Source of the DNA: Apostichopus japonicus
Lineage: Eukaryota; Echinodermata; Holothuroidea; Aspidochirotida; Stichopodidae
Assembly (NCBI RefSeq): GCF_037975245.1
Contig: NC_092569.1
Location: 21,747,168-21,811,167, forward strand
DNA: 64,000 bases
Direction of reading: 5' to 3'
This document shows positions 10,871-22,869 of this stretch, in pieces (the first letter of the stretch is position 1; the number at the start of each line of letters is the position of its first letter). The position numbers and the translations under genes were made by a program. The notes beneath the pieces were generated by a model, which saw nothing but the letters and a program-made list of their open reading frames with translations, ran no database searches and had not been told where the DNA came from.

Positions 10871-11620
10871 ATGACAGATATGACATAGTTATCAAATACT
10901 CTTCACCTTAATTCTCTACTACATCTCATTTCCATTCTCCCTTTTCACTTTTTATTTCCTCATCTCATTTTCGTTCCCTTTCTTATAGCTGAGAACAGGC
11001 TCTTCTCTCCCAATCCCTCTTCAAACCTAATATTTACTTCTCATCTTACATCTCTCTCTCTCTTTCCACTCTTTTTCCATCCGCTTTTCATGACTTTCTC
11101 TTTGCCAAAAAATCGACTCATAAAAAAGAATATAGTAACATACAGACCACTGAACGAAAAAACCGCAAGCAACCGTTACTCCTCACTTAATAAAATAATT
11201 TACTATATTCAAAAATATCAAGCGTAGGTTGCCCTAGCCCCCCCCCCCCCACCCTACCTTTTCAATGAAGAACCCACTCTCATATAGTATTTCGAATAGG
11301 GTTATACCTATATCATGGTAATTATGGAAAACACCGTGTTCTAAAAATGGAAGCAGTTAATAATAAATCCTACGGTTTAACTGTTTGTGGTTTTAAGATA
11401 TCATCTTTCTTTGTCTTATAGGTTTTGTTTTCAGATAACAATATATCCTAATATTTTCATAACGATAAAGGTAGGTTGGCGTCAACAAAGTCCACCATAT
11501 CTAGGTCTCTCAGAATCCACAGAGAAGTGGGATATATCACTGTTAAAGATCCATATCTTGTTTCGCGAATATGGTGGGTGAAAAAAACTGATGTTTTAGA
11601 TTCCAATTTCTGTGTGTAGG
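10871..11620. other. No gene seen
   Basis: This stretch holds CT-rich low-complexity sequence (10890-11110), a C run near 11240, and otherwise unremarkable AT-rich DNA. Confidence 0.5.
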
Positions 11621-11841
11621 TATTTGTATGTATTTTAGATCCTCCTGCAAGCAGGAACTCGCGAAGAAGACTCAAGCTAACCGAAGTCAGTCTCTTACAT
11701 TCATATTAAACGTCCATGAGTATATGAATTGTCAATTGTCAACAACTCTGTAAGTAGACGACATACATTACTCTTGGAGTGACTCGAACCGGGGACCGTT
11801 TGAAAGGAAGGCACCGGCGTTAACCACTGAGCTAACACTCC
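11621..11841 (-). mobile_element. tRNA-derived SINE, copy 1
   Basis: Read on the minus strand, the head starts GGAGTGTTAGCTCAGTGGTT, a good pol III A box. A B box (GGTTCGAGTC) follows, with CACTCC closing the acceptor stem against GGAGTG. The unrelated body ends in a short CCTGC-TTGCAGG hairpin followed by GATCTAAAATAC. A second copy in the other orientation is at 29497-29736. Confidence 0.8.
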
Positions 11842-13119
11842 ACAATTCTATTTATCAAACCTGAATATATTTTCCGTAGATATATGCAAGTTGTAGAGAG
11901 TCAATCCTCTGCCTTCCTTATGACCAATGGATGTATATAAAGGCATAAGCCTACATTGTTTTCAGATTTGGTATACGTTGCTGTTAGCAACAAAAGGTTT
12001 TAGTGAATTGATATGTTCATTAATTTAGGAAACCTAGCTGACATTGTGTTTCTAATTTAATGTTTTGCTTCCCCTGATGGCTGTTGACTTGAGAACAAGT
12101 AGATTTTTTTTTATTATTAACGTTATTAGAACGAATTGTCGTTCTATCGGTATGCAAGCTTGATTGGAGAGAAGAGATAGTCTCGGAGCTGGGGAACAAT
12201 TAGGGATCGGGAGAGTGGGTGGGAGGGGGGGGTGGGGTTATGAGATCAAGAATGTTTATCTTTCGGAAAGTAAGAAGACATGAAAAAGAAGACCCGCGGT
12301 GACTTCCGAAACATGATTGTCTATCGTCTGCAGTGACCGAATATAGCAAATATTATCGTGCAAACTGCGTAGATATATCCCTGCTATTTGGGTGTACGTA
12401 TATATACATAACAGGACTAGTGTTGTTGAATCAGTTGAATCACGGAGAGATGAGCTGAACGGGAAAAGATGATTAGAATTACAATTAATGAGAGAAAACA
12501 AGACAAAGGAACTTTTGTTTAGAAGTATTGGTGCTGCACCATTGATTACATTGGAAACTTGAGTCGATACTCGTTCCTTCTTATACCATATCATCACGAA
12601 CGTCATCTTATAAACGCACCCCCACCCCCTTCCCCCCACACACACCCCCATGGATACGCGCATGACCATGAACGTCATATTATTAAGTTGGATTTCCACT
12701 GAAACACACGCAATCGAGAAGGAATACACAGAATTACCGGGTTGTAATCAGGTGATTTTATTTCTCAAAGTTTTGTAACACTAAACCAATATGTCATGGA
12801 AGCAAACATATAGTAGGCGTAGAAACCACCACCACCCCCTCTCCCGGCCCACTCACCCCTCGTGAAGTTTACGTATACTGGATGTACGAATTACAGGGCC
12901 AGCAAAACTCCAAACTAAATCATCGTAGCACCCTCCATTTTACCAAATTTCTCAAAGTAGAGAGGCCAACCCTCCCTTTACAAAAATCCTGAACTGCAAG
13001 TTCGATTTCTGTGTAATTACTGTTAATTGGATATTCAACTTGAAATTAACTTATAAAACAACAATCCACATTTGTATAGAATTTATCGGTTACTTTACAC
13101 ACATCATAACTATTTTAAG
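11842..13119. other. No gene seen
   Basis: AT-rich intergenic DNA with a G run near 12225 and C-rich stretches near 12620 and 12830. A 157-codon frame at 12256-12729 on the minus strand opens with GTG, has no ATG support and shows no recognisable domain. Confidence 0.5.
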
Positions 13120-14115
13120 CATGATAACATTTTATTTTTAGAATAAAGAAAAGCACAGACAGATCCTTATGGTTGTCGTACTAAAAAGTTAAGCATATAA
13201 CAACAAAGAATACGAAAAACGAGGTCAACGATATAGGTGTGTCACCATCGAAAATCCTGTAAGACACCCGATTGTACAATTAAAAAGTATTCAGCGAACA
13301 TATCCCAACGAGAAGGGAAAAAACCTAAAGCACCGGAAAATGACACCATTTTTCTGTAACACTGCCAATATGAAGTCATGCATGCAAGCAAACAAAAAGC
13401 CATTATACTTGGACCCCCCACCCCACCCCACAAATATATGTGTGAATTACAACGCCAAGAAATGTTATTCGTTAACTGCAAGTTCAATCTCTATGATTAG
13501 AAACTCAGCTTCATTTAACTCATTTAAAACCACAATCCACTTTTGTGTGGAATTTTACTTTAACTATAAACATGTAATATATACTCATTTTTTCACTGTG
13601 TATTTCCCGAATAACTAAAAGAACATACAGATATTAACGATTGTTTACAAGTTCGATTTTGTTTATAAGCTAATTACTGCGAATTGGAAATTCAACCTTA
13701 AATTAACTCATTAAATCAACAAGCCACATGCGTAGGGAATTTTACGTTTACCTTATATATTACATGATATAATTTTATAAAAATCTTCGCATCTCTTTTC
13801 GAAAATAGAAAAGCTGCGTCACCATCGACAATCCTGTCAGCCACCCCCGGTTGTACCATTTAAAAGAATTCAGTGAGCATATCAAAACGAGAAGAAAAAA
13901 CCCGTAAAAAACACGGGAAAATGACACAACTAGTCTGCAACACTAGTATACCAATATGAATAAAAGTTAGGCATAAAACCGAAGCATATATACGGAAAAA
14001 GACTACATCCTCTATATAAGCAATCCGATTGTAAAAACAAATATCTTCGCGAGCATATTCACACAAGAGGAAACAAGAAAAGTCTAAAACATGGTTAAAT
14101 GATTTCACATAATTA
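13120..14115. repeat. Degenerate tandem repeats of about 330 bp
   Basis: Segments at 13140-13345, 13790-13960 and 13960-14115 share phrases such as CACCATCGA-AATCCTGT and GAGCATAT-C-AACGAGAAG with each other and with 4100-4330. They look like an old, diverged local tandem amplification downstream of the TRIM-like genes. Confidence 0.6.
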
Positions 14116-14757
14116 CAGGCATATAAACCTTTAAATCGTTGTTAACAATGTTATTATCAGGTTATGTAAATTTATCCAAACTTTCATAAAACTACGAAAC
14201 TGGTATACAGAAGCAAATCAAGCCTTCGCATCATTAGGTTGTCTAAACCAATATTCCACCATTTGAAAAGCCAGGGAATAAAGTTAAATTAACGCATATA
14301 GATGAAATAGAGTGGTCTCATGGGAGGGGCTTAACGGAGAGTATAACTGGAAGATATGCAAAATTGTGCTATCTCCGAGGACTTTAAGTTTATTTCAGGC
14401 TCACACTGTATTGGTTTTCATTGCACCGTATAAACTTTACCTGTACAAAATTAACGACAAAGAAAAATAATTACGTAAATAAGTACGTTAAGGTAGGTAC
14501 TTTTCAGTATCTCCCATTTCAGTGGTCTAAATTGAGATGCTGTGTTTTTAGGACGGCAATGGTGTACCAGGCACCGCACCGACCTTTTGACTACAAGTGT
14601 CAAATACTGAAGCAAAGTTAACTTACTTCAAGAAATCTCGTCCCGTGAAGTTTATATAGTACGTACCAATACTGAGGGCCAATTATGAGAAGCATATCAC
14701 CCCCGTGCTAGTAGTCTTTCCAGTATTATATGCATCAACTGTAATGACTATGTATAT
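14116..14757. other. 3' flank of TRIM-like copy B
   Basis: Aligns with 4330-4970, the same position relative to copy A. No gene is seen. Confidence 0.5.
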
Positions 14758-16839
14758 TTAAATCATGCTATAGTGTGCTACTTTTTGATAGTAAGGCCCT
14801 CTCCTGTATGTGGTTACTTTCCCAAGGTCATCGCAAAGATGTATTTTCATGCAACCATACCCTGTATTCTTGCACAGGAGAGCTAAGGGGGCCCTGGGAG
14901 CATTACCGTTGACATATTTTAAATCACCGAGCACCTTCTTGTCTTTTGTGTTGTATTCTTTTAGGATCCACGCTGTTTCTTTAGCATGTTTACCAGCTTT
15001 GATCATGCTCCCCTTCCACAATATAAACACGTTCTCATTATCGATGTCACACTCTTGTATGTGTTCCATTGAATGATAACCAAAGCTATTATGAAAAATG
15101 TCAGCTTTGGTATTATCCATCTCCCTGCAATGTAAAATGTCAGTTTGGGTAATATTCAACAATCCTTTCGGTGGATCTACATCATGCTGGATATCTCCTG
15201 GATTGCCACTAGCCCGAATTTTATCGTAGCGGCATTGTCTTAACCCGCCATTCAGTATGTAAAAAAGGTCTCTGAAACAAATACATATGGAATCTACTAA
15301 CGAGTCAGCAGAGAAGTTTATGGTTTCACTAATCAGTAGGCATGAGTTACTCGGTAAACTGAACACATTGATATGTGCATTACAATACATGTTCTTTTCG
15401 CCCTTCAAAGGTTCTTTTGTAAGTATTAACAATTCCTTGCTAGATGAAACGAATGCCATACCAGTTATAACGTGTTCTGTGAGTGAACCATACCTATATC
15501 CGTTGGATAATGAGGCACATTTAAACTCAACAACATATGTTCCAAGTCCGATAAACAAACTGTTCTGTACCATGGATCCGGTTAACCGAGCACCATCCAA
15601 TACCTCATCATTCCATTTATAAGGTCTGAGTTGTTCGACTGTCCTAGGATAAATCGTAACCTTAGTGATGTACAAATATTTATTGCGTTCCTCAAAATTA
15701 CACAAGTATATTACATCTTCTTGGTCACAGACTGCCACTTTACCCTGGTGATACTGGTACCCAATGTGTTTGTTGGGTACCCCACCAGGAGGGAAGACAA
15801 GTTCATGCTGTGAATGAGATTTGCTCCATTGAAATGCTAAACTATCAACTCTTAGAGATTCAAAAGCATTTGTAAGATCTGATGACAAAGACATCAGCTC
15901 CCATGGGTTATTTTCACTTATTATTTTACGTGTTATTTCTTGTGTGGTTTGCATTCTCTTAATCCAATAATCAGCTGACTGGACTCGGGACTCGACAGGT
16001 TCAATTCTTGCAGTAATCTCTTCTAGCAAGTCTTGTTTTTGTTTATCATAGACCTTTCGGATTTCTTTGATCCTTTGTTTGCATTGTTTAGTAGTTTCTG
16101 TTTCTATATTTTCCTTAGACTTATTAAGTGCTACCACACCCACATTCCCGTCTCTCTTGTAGCCGACTGCTTTCTCCAGTTGAGGAACACTGCTTTCTAA
16201 CAAACTATTAAGTTCTTGTTTACAGTCATTAAATTGACTTGTGGCTTCTGTATACTCATGTTGTGGCTTGGAATGTAAAACGATTGTACAATCTCTACAG
16301 ATAAGTTTGGAACAAGTTTTACAGTAAAACTGTAACTTCTCAGAAGTATGTAGTGCACAAAATGGAGACCTAGCAGTTTTCCACTCTTGTTGAAACTTTG
16401 GATCATTTAATTGTTTTAAAGGTATTACTGAATGGGATTGCAAAAGTGGAAACAAAGCATGATGACTTTTACACTTTGAACAAATGACGAAATTACAATC
16501 AACGCAAAACGCTACAACTTCCGGATTCTTACATGAGTCACACATCGATGGTCTTTTCTCCTTACTGGTCAACTTTTCCAACAAATTTACCTTTTCAGCC
16601 TGATTGATAAGATGAAAGTTAGTCTGAAAACCTTTCACTCCGGCCTCTGGTAAAGTACAAACTTTCCTGCAGGTTGGACATGGTATTTCGTTGCCGTCTT
16701 GTTTTGCAGCATACTTCTCAATGCATTCTTCACAGAAACTGTGAATGCATGGTAGCATCTTCGGTGTTTTGAATTGGTTCATGCATATGCAACAGCTGAG
16801 GAAGTCCTCGCTCAAGTCTTTGACCACTTTACCAGCCAT
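14758..16839 (-). CDS. TRIM-like RING/B-box protein, copy B (intact)
   Basis: A single uninterrupted frame of 693 codons runs from ATG 16839-16837 to TAA at 14760-14758. The frame is open for a few codons upstream, but the start used here is the conserved MAGKVVKDLSEDFL, also found in copies A and C (MAAKVVKDL). The RING has C16, C19, C31, H33, C36, C39, C54 and C57. B-box 1 begins near residue 100 (CDSC...CVDC...CSKCKSHH). B-box 2 begins near 157 (CALH...CKTCSKLICRDC). A charged, coil-prone region follows to about 330. The last 350 or so residues have no domain I recognise; no NHL, SPRY or filamin repeat is evident. RING plus B-boxes plus coiled coil is the TRIM signature, usually an E3 ubiquitin ligase, often in innate immunity or development. 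The role here is not known. An acceptor-like CTTTTACAG at about 16888-16896 suggests an upstream 5'UTR exon. Confidence 0.9.
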   Translation of the reverse strand: MAGKVVKDLSEDFLSCCICMNQFKTPKMLPCIHSFCEECIEKYAAKQDGNEIPCPTCRKVCTLPEAGVKGFQTNFHLINQAEKVNLLEKLTSKEKRPSMCDSCKNPEVVAFCVDCNFVICSKCKSHHALFPLLQSHSVIPLKQLNDPKFQQEWKTARSPFCALHTSEKLQFYCKTCSKLICRDCTIVLHSKPQHEYTEATSQFNDCKQELNSLLESSVPQLEKAVGYKRDGNVGVVALNKSKENIETETTKQCKQRIKEIRKVYDKQKQDLLEEITARIEPVESRVQSADYWIKRMQTTQEITRKIISENNPWELMSLSSDLTNAFESLRVDSLAFQWSKSHSQHELVFPPGGVPNKHIGYQYHQGKVAVCDQEDVIYLCNFEERNKYLYITKVTIYPRTVEQLRPYKWNDEVLDGARLTGSMVQNSLFIGLGTYVVEFKCASLSNGYRYGSLTEHVITGMAFVSSSKELLILTKEPLKGEKNMYCNAHINVFSLPSNSCLLISETINFSADSLVDSICICFRDLFYILNGGLRQCRYDKIRASGNPGDIQHDVDPPKGLLNITQTDILHCREMDNTKADIFHNSFGYHSMEHIQECDIDNENVFILWKGSMIKAGKHAKETAWILKEYNTKDKKVLGDLKYVNGNAPRAPLALLCKNTGYGCMKIHLCDDLGKVTTYRRGPYYQKVAHYSMI

Positions 16840-16889
16840 AGCGATGTTTATACTAAGCAAAGAGTCGGATCAAATGATTGGTTGTTCCT

Positions 16890-17490
16890 GTAAAAGAATG
16901 ATTGATTGAATTTCTAGATGACGTTGCGTGCAAACTACTTCTTTATTATACTTTCTCATTTCATAAATGTTCTATTAATTCTGAAATTATGATTGAAAAT
17001 TCTTCTTTTAGGTATTTTTTTATCTTCTTTTTCAGAGAGTTTATACTCACTAAGCCCACGAGGGTATTTAGATAACTTTTTTCACATCTGTTATTCTTAT
17101 TTATTTAACATTCAATATACTGTGTTGTGAATAAATAAATTAATGAATATGAAATGAAGAACCTTACTGGCTTTCATTCATATAATGAATGATACGCATC
17201 GATTTATGTTTCCATAGATAAAGTGCATTCAAGTCGTATATAATGATTTAGTTCTGAAATATGTTAAAACTTGGTGTGATAAATATAATACTACAGTAAG
17301 ATACAAAGGAGGCGTGATGTTTTATATATTCATCATTCAAATGTGGTCTCATTTTCCCCCGGTCTGTAGGACACAGGATAGGTTGTCTCCCGTTTCCTAG
17401 GTTTGTAGGACACAGGAGAGGCTGTCTCCCGTTCCCCGGTCAGTCGGTGTATAGCTCTTTCATAATAAATTTATCAGTGATATAATATCC
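16890..17490. repeat. Upstream flank of copy B, duplicate of 7055-7215 plus 8666-9340
   Basis: The sequence follows the 5' flank of copy A and skips the 43-45 bp satellite found there. It ends in a short version of the 39-bp minisatellite (about 17346-17445, roughly 2.5 units) and the same CAGTCGGT tail. Confidence 0.75.
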
Positions 17491-17791
17491 GAATATTTAC
17501 TTTGATCAGCTAGTTTATCCACAAACAAAAGTCGAATTAGAGCTTAAAGGATTTACTTCCCAAGTATCAACTACAGTACTCATGTAAATATCACTATCTT
17601 ACTTACCAACAGGATTTGCGTCTTTCTAGTAACCGAGAGATGATGCCAGGATGAGGGCCTTCTTTTTAAATTGAAGTGCTCCGGCCTACTGTACTATATC
17701 GCTCAATTGTGAAAACGTTGTACACACGCTGTGAAAGCCATGCCACTGCAATAAAGTATGATAAATATAAATAAATTTATATAAATGTATG
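17491..17791. other. No gene seen
   Basis: Ordinary AT-rich intergenic sequence between the duplicated block and a MITE fragment. Confidence 0.4.
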
Positions 17792-17873
17792 CAAGGGCGT
17801 AGGAACCGGGGGGGCTGGGGGGCGCAAGCCCCCCCCCCCAGTGAAAAATATGGGGGGCGGAATGTGTGTTCCG
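17792..17873 (+). mobile_element. hAT-type MITE, left-end fragment
   Basis: Starts CAAGGGCGTAGGAACCGGGG and continues with the C-run and CAGTGAAAAATATGGGG segment seen in the full copy at 48615-48984. Similarity then stops. G-rich low-complexity sequence follows to about 17970. Confidence 0.65.
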
Positions 17874-18194
17874 GCACCTCGGAATTAGTGGGGTGGGCAG
17901 AGGGGAGGGGGCGGACGGGGATTTTGCAGAGGGGACGATTGGGGCCGCTGGGGGGAGGGGGCAGGGTTGCGGAGGCTTGGTCAGTTGGGATAGATTGGTG
18001 TGGTTTTACAAGTCAAATGTGTGTTCCCCAAATATCATGATGCGCAAATCCCTTACCCCAATATGAGTGTCTTATGTCACTACAGTGTGAAAATCAACCT
18101 TTACTCCAGAGCATTACAAATCCCCAAATTACACAAAATAGAGCAGGCCACCGGATTTCACGGGAACGATCGATAACTGGAAATGGCTGAACCC

Positions 18195-20239
18195 TATGGA
18201 ACGCGGAAAGGGTCAACACGAGGCGCCGTCCACTCAGAAATGGTCGTTGATACACAGACCGTCTAATCAGAGATTGCCGCGCAAACACACCCAACTTTTC
18301 GGGAACCGCCCATTCAGAAATGGCCGTTGACTTAGAAACCGTTGCGACTGAGAAATGGTCGCGATTCAGAAATCGTCCATTCAGAGATCGTTCACTCAGA
18401 GATCGTCGTCTCAGAGATCGTCCATTTGAGTGACAGCCAAACTTGCATATTTATATCGTGGGAGGGGCGTGAACTTTTCAATCACATAGTCGAGGTGCAT
18501 CGACCGTTCGCACTCGTTCATTGAATTTTCAATCACAAATTAAAATAAATCAAAACGATGATATACAACTCGAGGAAATTGTGAAAATCGGTTTCAACAA
18601 CAGAAGAACGGCAGATTTGCATGGTTGCAGTGAATCAACTGTTATAAAAGGAGGCGTGCTTCTTTAGGCCTCTGGAAAAAAAAAAAAGATGGATCTTTCG
18701 TAATACAAACCTAACGTTAGTATGATTAGTGTATGAGTACGGTGCTGGTATTCCTCAGCTTGGGGCCATTACCTAATAGTAATACTAGACTTGACCCTCA
18801 TATCATACTCGGTTGTTTTGATCCATTTCATTCAGTATCGGTTCGTATTCAACCTTCAGGAGTTTGTGCATGTCGAGACGACGTACAATTTAGCCCATTA
18901 GTATTTTTAATTAATAATTCGTGATTACCAGTTGTAATTTTCCCAAAAAATTATTGATTTGTTGGTATGAATTATAATTTTGCTGTAATGAAATACTTGT
19001 TTTAATGAAATATTACTTGTTAAAAATGAGATATTACTCCATAATGATGAATTATTAATTTGTAACAATTAATGTCGTATTAATAAGTACCACAATGAAG
19101 AATTTTTAACATGCAATTATATACAATTTTTTATTTCATACGAATTGTAATTTCTTTAAGTGATTATTGAATTGTTAATACAATTTATTTGTTTTAATGA
19201 TATACCATTACGTACGGTATGTCATGAAACGTTACTCGGTAACAATGAATTTACTAATTCATAATAAGGGATCATTAAGTGTTTTCAATGTTTTGTAAAT
19301 TTGTAACAGCTAGTGGAATTACTATTGTGTTATGCCTACAGTATTTCATAGTTACAATTTATTAATTCATTATTGTAAATTAAAAATTAAATGTTAACAT
19401 TTGTAGTTACCAGGGTTAACATCTATGGTCATCATGATACACATCACATTTTTACCATTGCCAAGAACATGTTTATTTTGATGCTCAGTTACTGAATGCA
19501 TATAAGTTAAGTCATCACTTTCTTTTATTTTGACAAATGCTGAGCACATGGAAGGTCAAATCTCGGTCAAATTGTTTAGACCAATGACGGATGTTACTAT
19601 TTTCCAAATTAGTTATTTCTGTTTGTCTATGAGTTGCCTGTTTCCTTTCGAAGTTACAAGAATTTTCTTCGGCATTTTCGACCCCCAACGTGTGGATTAT
19701 TTCTTCCATCTTATTTCTTTTGGATTCTGGAAACTTTCATTGCATGTGGTCTTCGGTGTACCGAGACGAAATTACTCTCTAGGGACGACTTGAATGAGGC
19801 GGGAACAACAGCGTTCTACTGTAACAGCTCGGTGTGCGTTACTGGGCGGGAGCACAGCCGGTAAATAGTCGGCGCCCACTTAATTCATACGTATATAGCC
19901 ATTGTAAAGGGAGGACGAATTCTAAGTAGGCGCGGCTCAGCATCGACCGGCGATTTGTAAGTGGATGATTTCTGAGTCAACGGCCATTTCTGAATGAACG
20001 GTTTCTGTACTTCAACGGCGATTTCAAAATGGGCGGCTGTTGCATTTGAGCAACGATCTCTGAGTGGACGGTCTATGAGTGAACGACCATCTCTGAGTGG
20101 ACGGCGCCTCACGTTAAACGGCAATTTATAAGTGGGCGGCTGCTTGCATTTGAGCGGCGATCTGTAAGTGAACGGTTTCTAGGTGAACGACCATTTCTAA
20201 GTGGACGGCGCCACACGTTGACCCTTTCCGCGTTCCATA
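18195..20239. mobile_element. Foldback-type non-autonomous DNA element 1
   Basis: The two ends are inverted copies beginning TATGGAACGCGGAAAGGGTC and continuing through GGCGCCGTCCACT for about 50 bp with few mismatches. The 6-bp GAACCC flanks both ends exactly (18189-18194 and 20240-20245), which marks a target-site duplication. Inside each end is an array of short units around CAGAAATGGTCGTTCA (about 18225-18435 and 19920-20225), in opposite orientation. The core is AT-rich with many TTAATTCGTAAT-like stretches (18900-19400). No transposase is seen; the short open frames near 18733 and 19530 show no domain. The superfamily is undetermined. Confidence 0.8.
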
Positions 20240-20245
20240 GAACCC

Positions 20246-20960
20246 CAGGGATGACAAAACTTTCTATAGACGAAGCCAGATGATCAAGAAGTTGGGAACG
20301 CCTTTGATTGCTAATAGTCGTGGCCAATTCAAGTTTGCATCAAAATTCTAATTTGATACGAAACACCATCCATTCAAGGTTATCTGGAATGGCCTAACAT
20401 CATGCCCTCATACCGCATGATGATACATCTATTGTGTTATTGTTGATGATGTTATTATACTGATAGAATTAGGGACAAGGATTGCTTTATTGGTTTCATG
20501 CTTTTCCTAAGAGCCCTAAGTACAAATTTTCAAAGGACCAATCACTAATCAACATGCTAAAGAAACTTTTCTTGTAATTCACTATAAGCTGTGAACCTTT
20601 GAGTACATGTTTTGGCCAAAACCTTTCAGTACACGCTAAACTTTCAGTACATGTTTTGAGACATTAAAATGGAAGAGGAGGCTACCAGTTTTGCTTGGAT
20701 TAGCTTGATTGGAAATTTGGATTGATAATTCAAGAGTGTACATTGTAATCTTGTTAATCAACAATTGTTCAGTTGAATTTTCTGGTTCAATCAGCTTCGA
20801 TTATTATTGATATAATTATCAGGATGTTTTGCTAATTGTTGTTAAAACGTTGTTAAAAGTTTTGGAAAGAGTTTTTACAGTTTTTAAGAGTTTTCCAAGT
20901 GTTTAAAAAATGGCTTTGGAGCATATCTCTTTCGAAGAATTTGATGAATAAAGAGCAAAA
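20246..20960. other. No gene seen
   Basis: AT-rich intergenic DNA without recognisable repeats apart from short local duplications such as CTTTCAGTACATGTTTTG near 20600-20660. Confidence 0.4.
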
Positions 20961-21378
20961 TCGATAACTGGAAAAAGTGTAATGCGAGTTACTGTAATGC
21001 GAGTTACCAGACTTTTCCGCCCTTCATACCACATCTGAAGTTGTTTCATATTTTCTACTGCTGATATATAAACATCGGTAGAGTAGATATCTTGTACATG
21101 AATGCAATTGAATAAATCATTCTTTGTTTGAGCACGGTGCAATTTTTTACCGGTGTCAATTTTTCAGGTGTCCTTTTCCGTAATGCGAGTTACCGATATT
21201 TGGAAGCCCACCATACGTTAAGGCGAACAGAATTATAATTCTTGATAATTTCATATTGTAGCTATGAATGTTGGATATAACACCACAGAAAATTGAGGAG
21301 CTACACTAACCCATATTCAAGCCACAGCACTTGGTTTATTAAAAATAAACAGGAAAAAGTGTAATGCGAGTTACCATC
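20961..21378. repeat. Dispersed GTAATGCGAGTTACC motif
   Basis: The near-palindromic 15-mer GTAATGCGAGTTAC(C/T) occurs four times (about 20979, 20994, 21179 and 21361). Two of these are preceded by the same GGAAAAAGT. The spacing is irregular. They may be internal or terminal pieces of an unidentified element. Confidence 0.5.
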
Positions 21379-21385
21379 GAATCGC

Positions 21386-21387
<2 letters not shown>

Positions 21388-21454
<67 letters not shown>

Positions 21455-21494
21455 TATATATTTATATATATATATATAAATATATATATCTATA

Positions 21495-21581
<87 letters not shown>

Positions 21582-21590
21582 TATTTATTT
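21388..21590. repeat. (TA)n microsatellite
   Basis: About 190 bp of almost pure TA with a few AAAT and CT interruptions near 21450-21500. Its translation is an artefact. Confidence 0.97.
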
Positions 21591-22860
21591 ATATGGTTAG
21601 TGCAAATTGAATCAAACAATCGCTGTCGAACAAATCATCTACATCTGTTAAGTTGCACTACATAATTATATTCCAGACAATTTATTTATGCATCAGAAGA
21701 ACCATCTATCTCAGTAATAGTATTAGTATATAACGTTACTCAAAACAAATGTACTTACAAAGGCAGTACTTGTCTATGGTTCGACGTAAAATCTCCCGGA
21801 GAATCTGAAATGCAGAATTTAATGGAAAGTTCAACTGAGAAAAAAAGGTATTGTTATAAATCTGACTCCGAGCAAAATGCCACGTCACTTTCCTAGCGAT
21901 GGATTATTAATCAGTTTCACCCAAAGTTACGAAGTTCTTGTAACGTATTTGTTTGGAGATGCACTCCATTTTCGTCTTCAGCTGACTGGACTTAATATTT
22001 CGTTGGTACGATGTTTATATGGTATCATATAATTTAATATTAACAGACATAAAGAGCAATCAGATATTTGCCTTCAACAAAAGTAAACAATTCTGCAGGC
22101 TACGTAAACATGTACATTGCCGTTTTAGTAGATATAACTGTATGTCAAAATAGCATTTATGCCGGCTATAACGATATAAATCTCTAGTTATTCATTAAAA
22201 CAAATCTTTATCAATTCCCCAGAGCAAAGCTAATGTTATCTCGTGAATACATATGAGTGTGTTCGTAAGTTAGACAATATTCAAACTATAGGCATACTTG
22301 TAAGGACCTTTCTTATGCTATGTGTATTATTGAAATTGTACTGTTATCGATATCAATATACAAGGGATTGTAGTTTAATTGGGGATGTGTTTGAGATACA
22401 AAGCTGTGTGTAGTGAAAACATAGAATGAAGATAATACACGTAGGTCTAGGCCTATTCCGTCTATCAGAGCACACCAAACTGGCAGGTTTAATATATAAT
22501 CCCTTTGCAGTTTATAAAATTAGGCAGAAAACCCAAATTTTTCAAGATTCTTTGACAAGAAATGAATTCACTCATACGCCTTTCCCTGGTTCGTAAGGTA
22601 TAACTAAGGTAATGTAGGGGGGACCTCTAGTTTGTCCGTTTCCATGCCTACAATAAAGGTACAACAAGATAACAGTATGCATGTAAACAGGAACATATTA
22701 CTTGTATATGTACACATTCTGGTCTTTGTCTATGTTAATTCTGTAAAAAGATGTTAGGCTATCCTTCCCAGACTGGATTTTTCACCGTATTCGTATTGCG
22801 TAGCTGCCGTATTGTAGTTGTGGTGTGCCCCCCCCCCCCCCCCCAAATAAAACTATATTT
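21591..22860. other. No gene seen
   Basis: Unremarkable AT-rich DNA ending in a C run (about 22829-22843) beside Penelope copy 3. Confidence 0.45.
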
Positions 22861-22869
22861 TTGGCCTTT

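Noticed and set aside
11760-11841. Possible functional tRNA gene
   Set aside because: The T and anticodon arms do not pair properly and the SINE body follows; the 29497 copy shows it is a SINE head.
12256-12729. 157-codon minus-strand open frame
   Set aside because: Opens with GTG, has no ATG near its start, no domain, biased composition and no duplicate.
21364-21600. 78-codon Tyr/Ile open frame
   Set aside because: Translation of a TA microsatellite.
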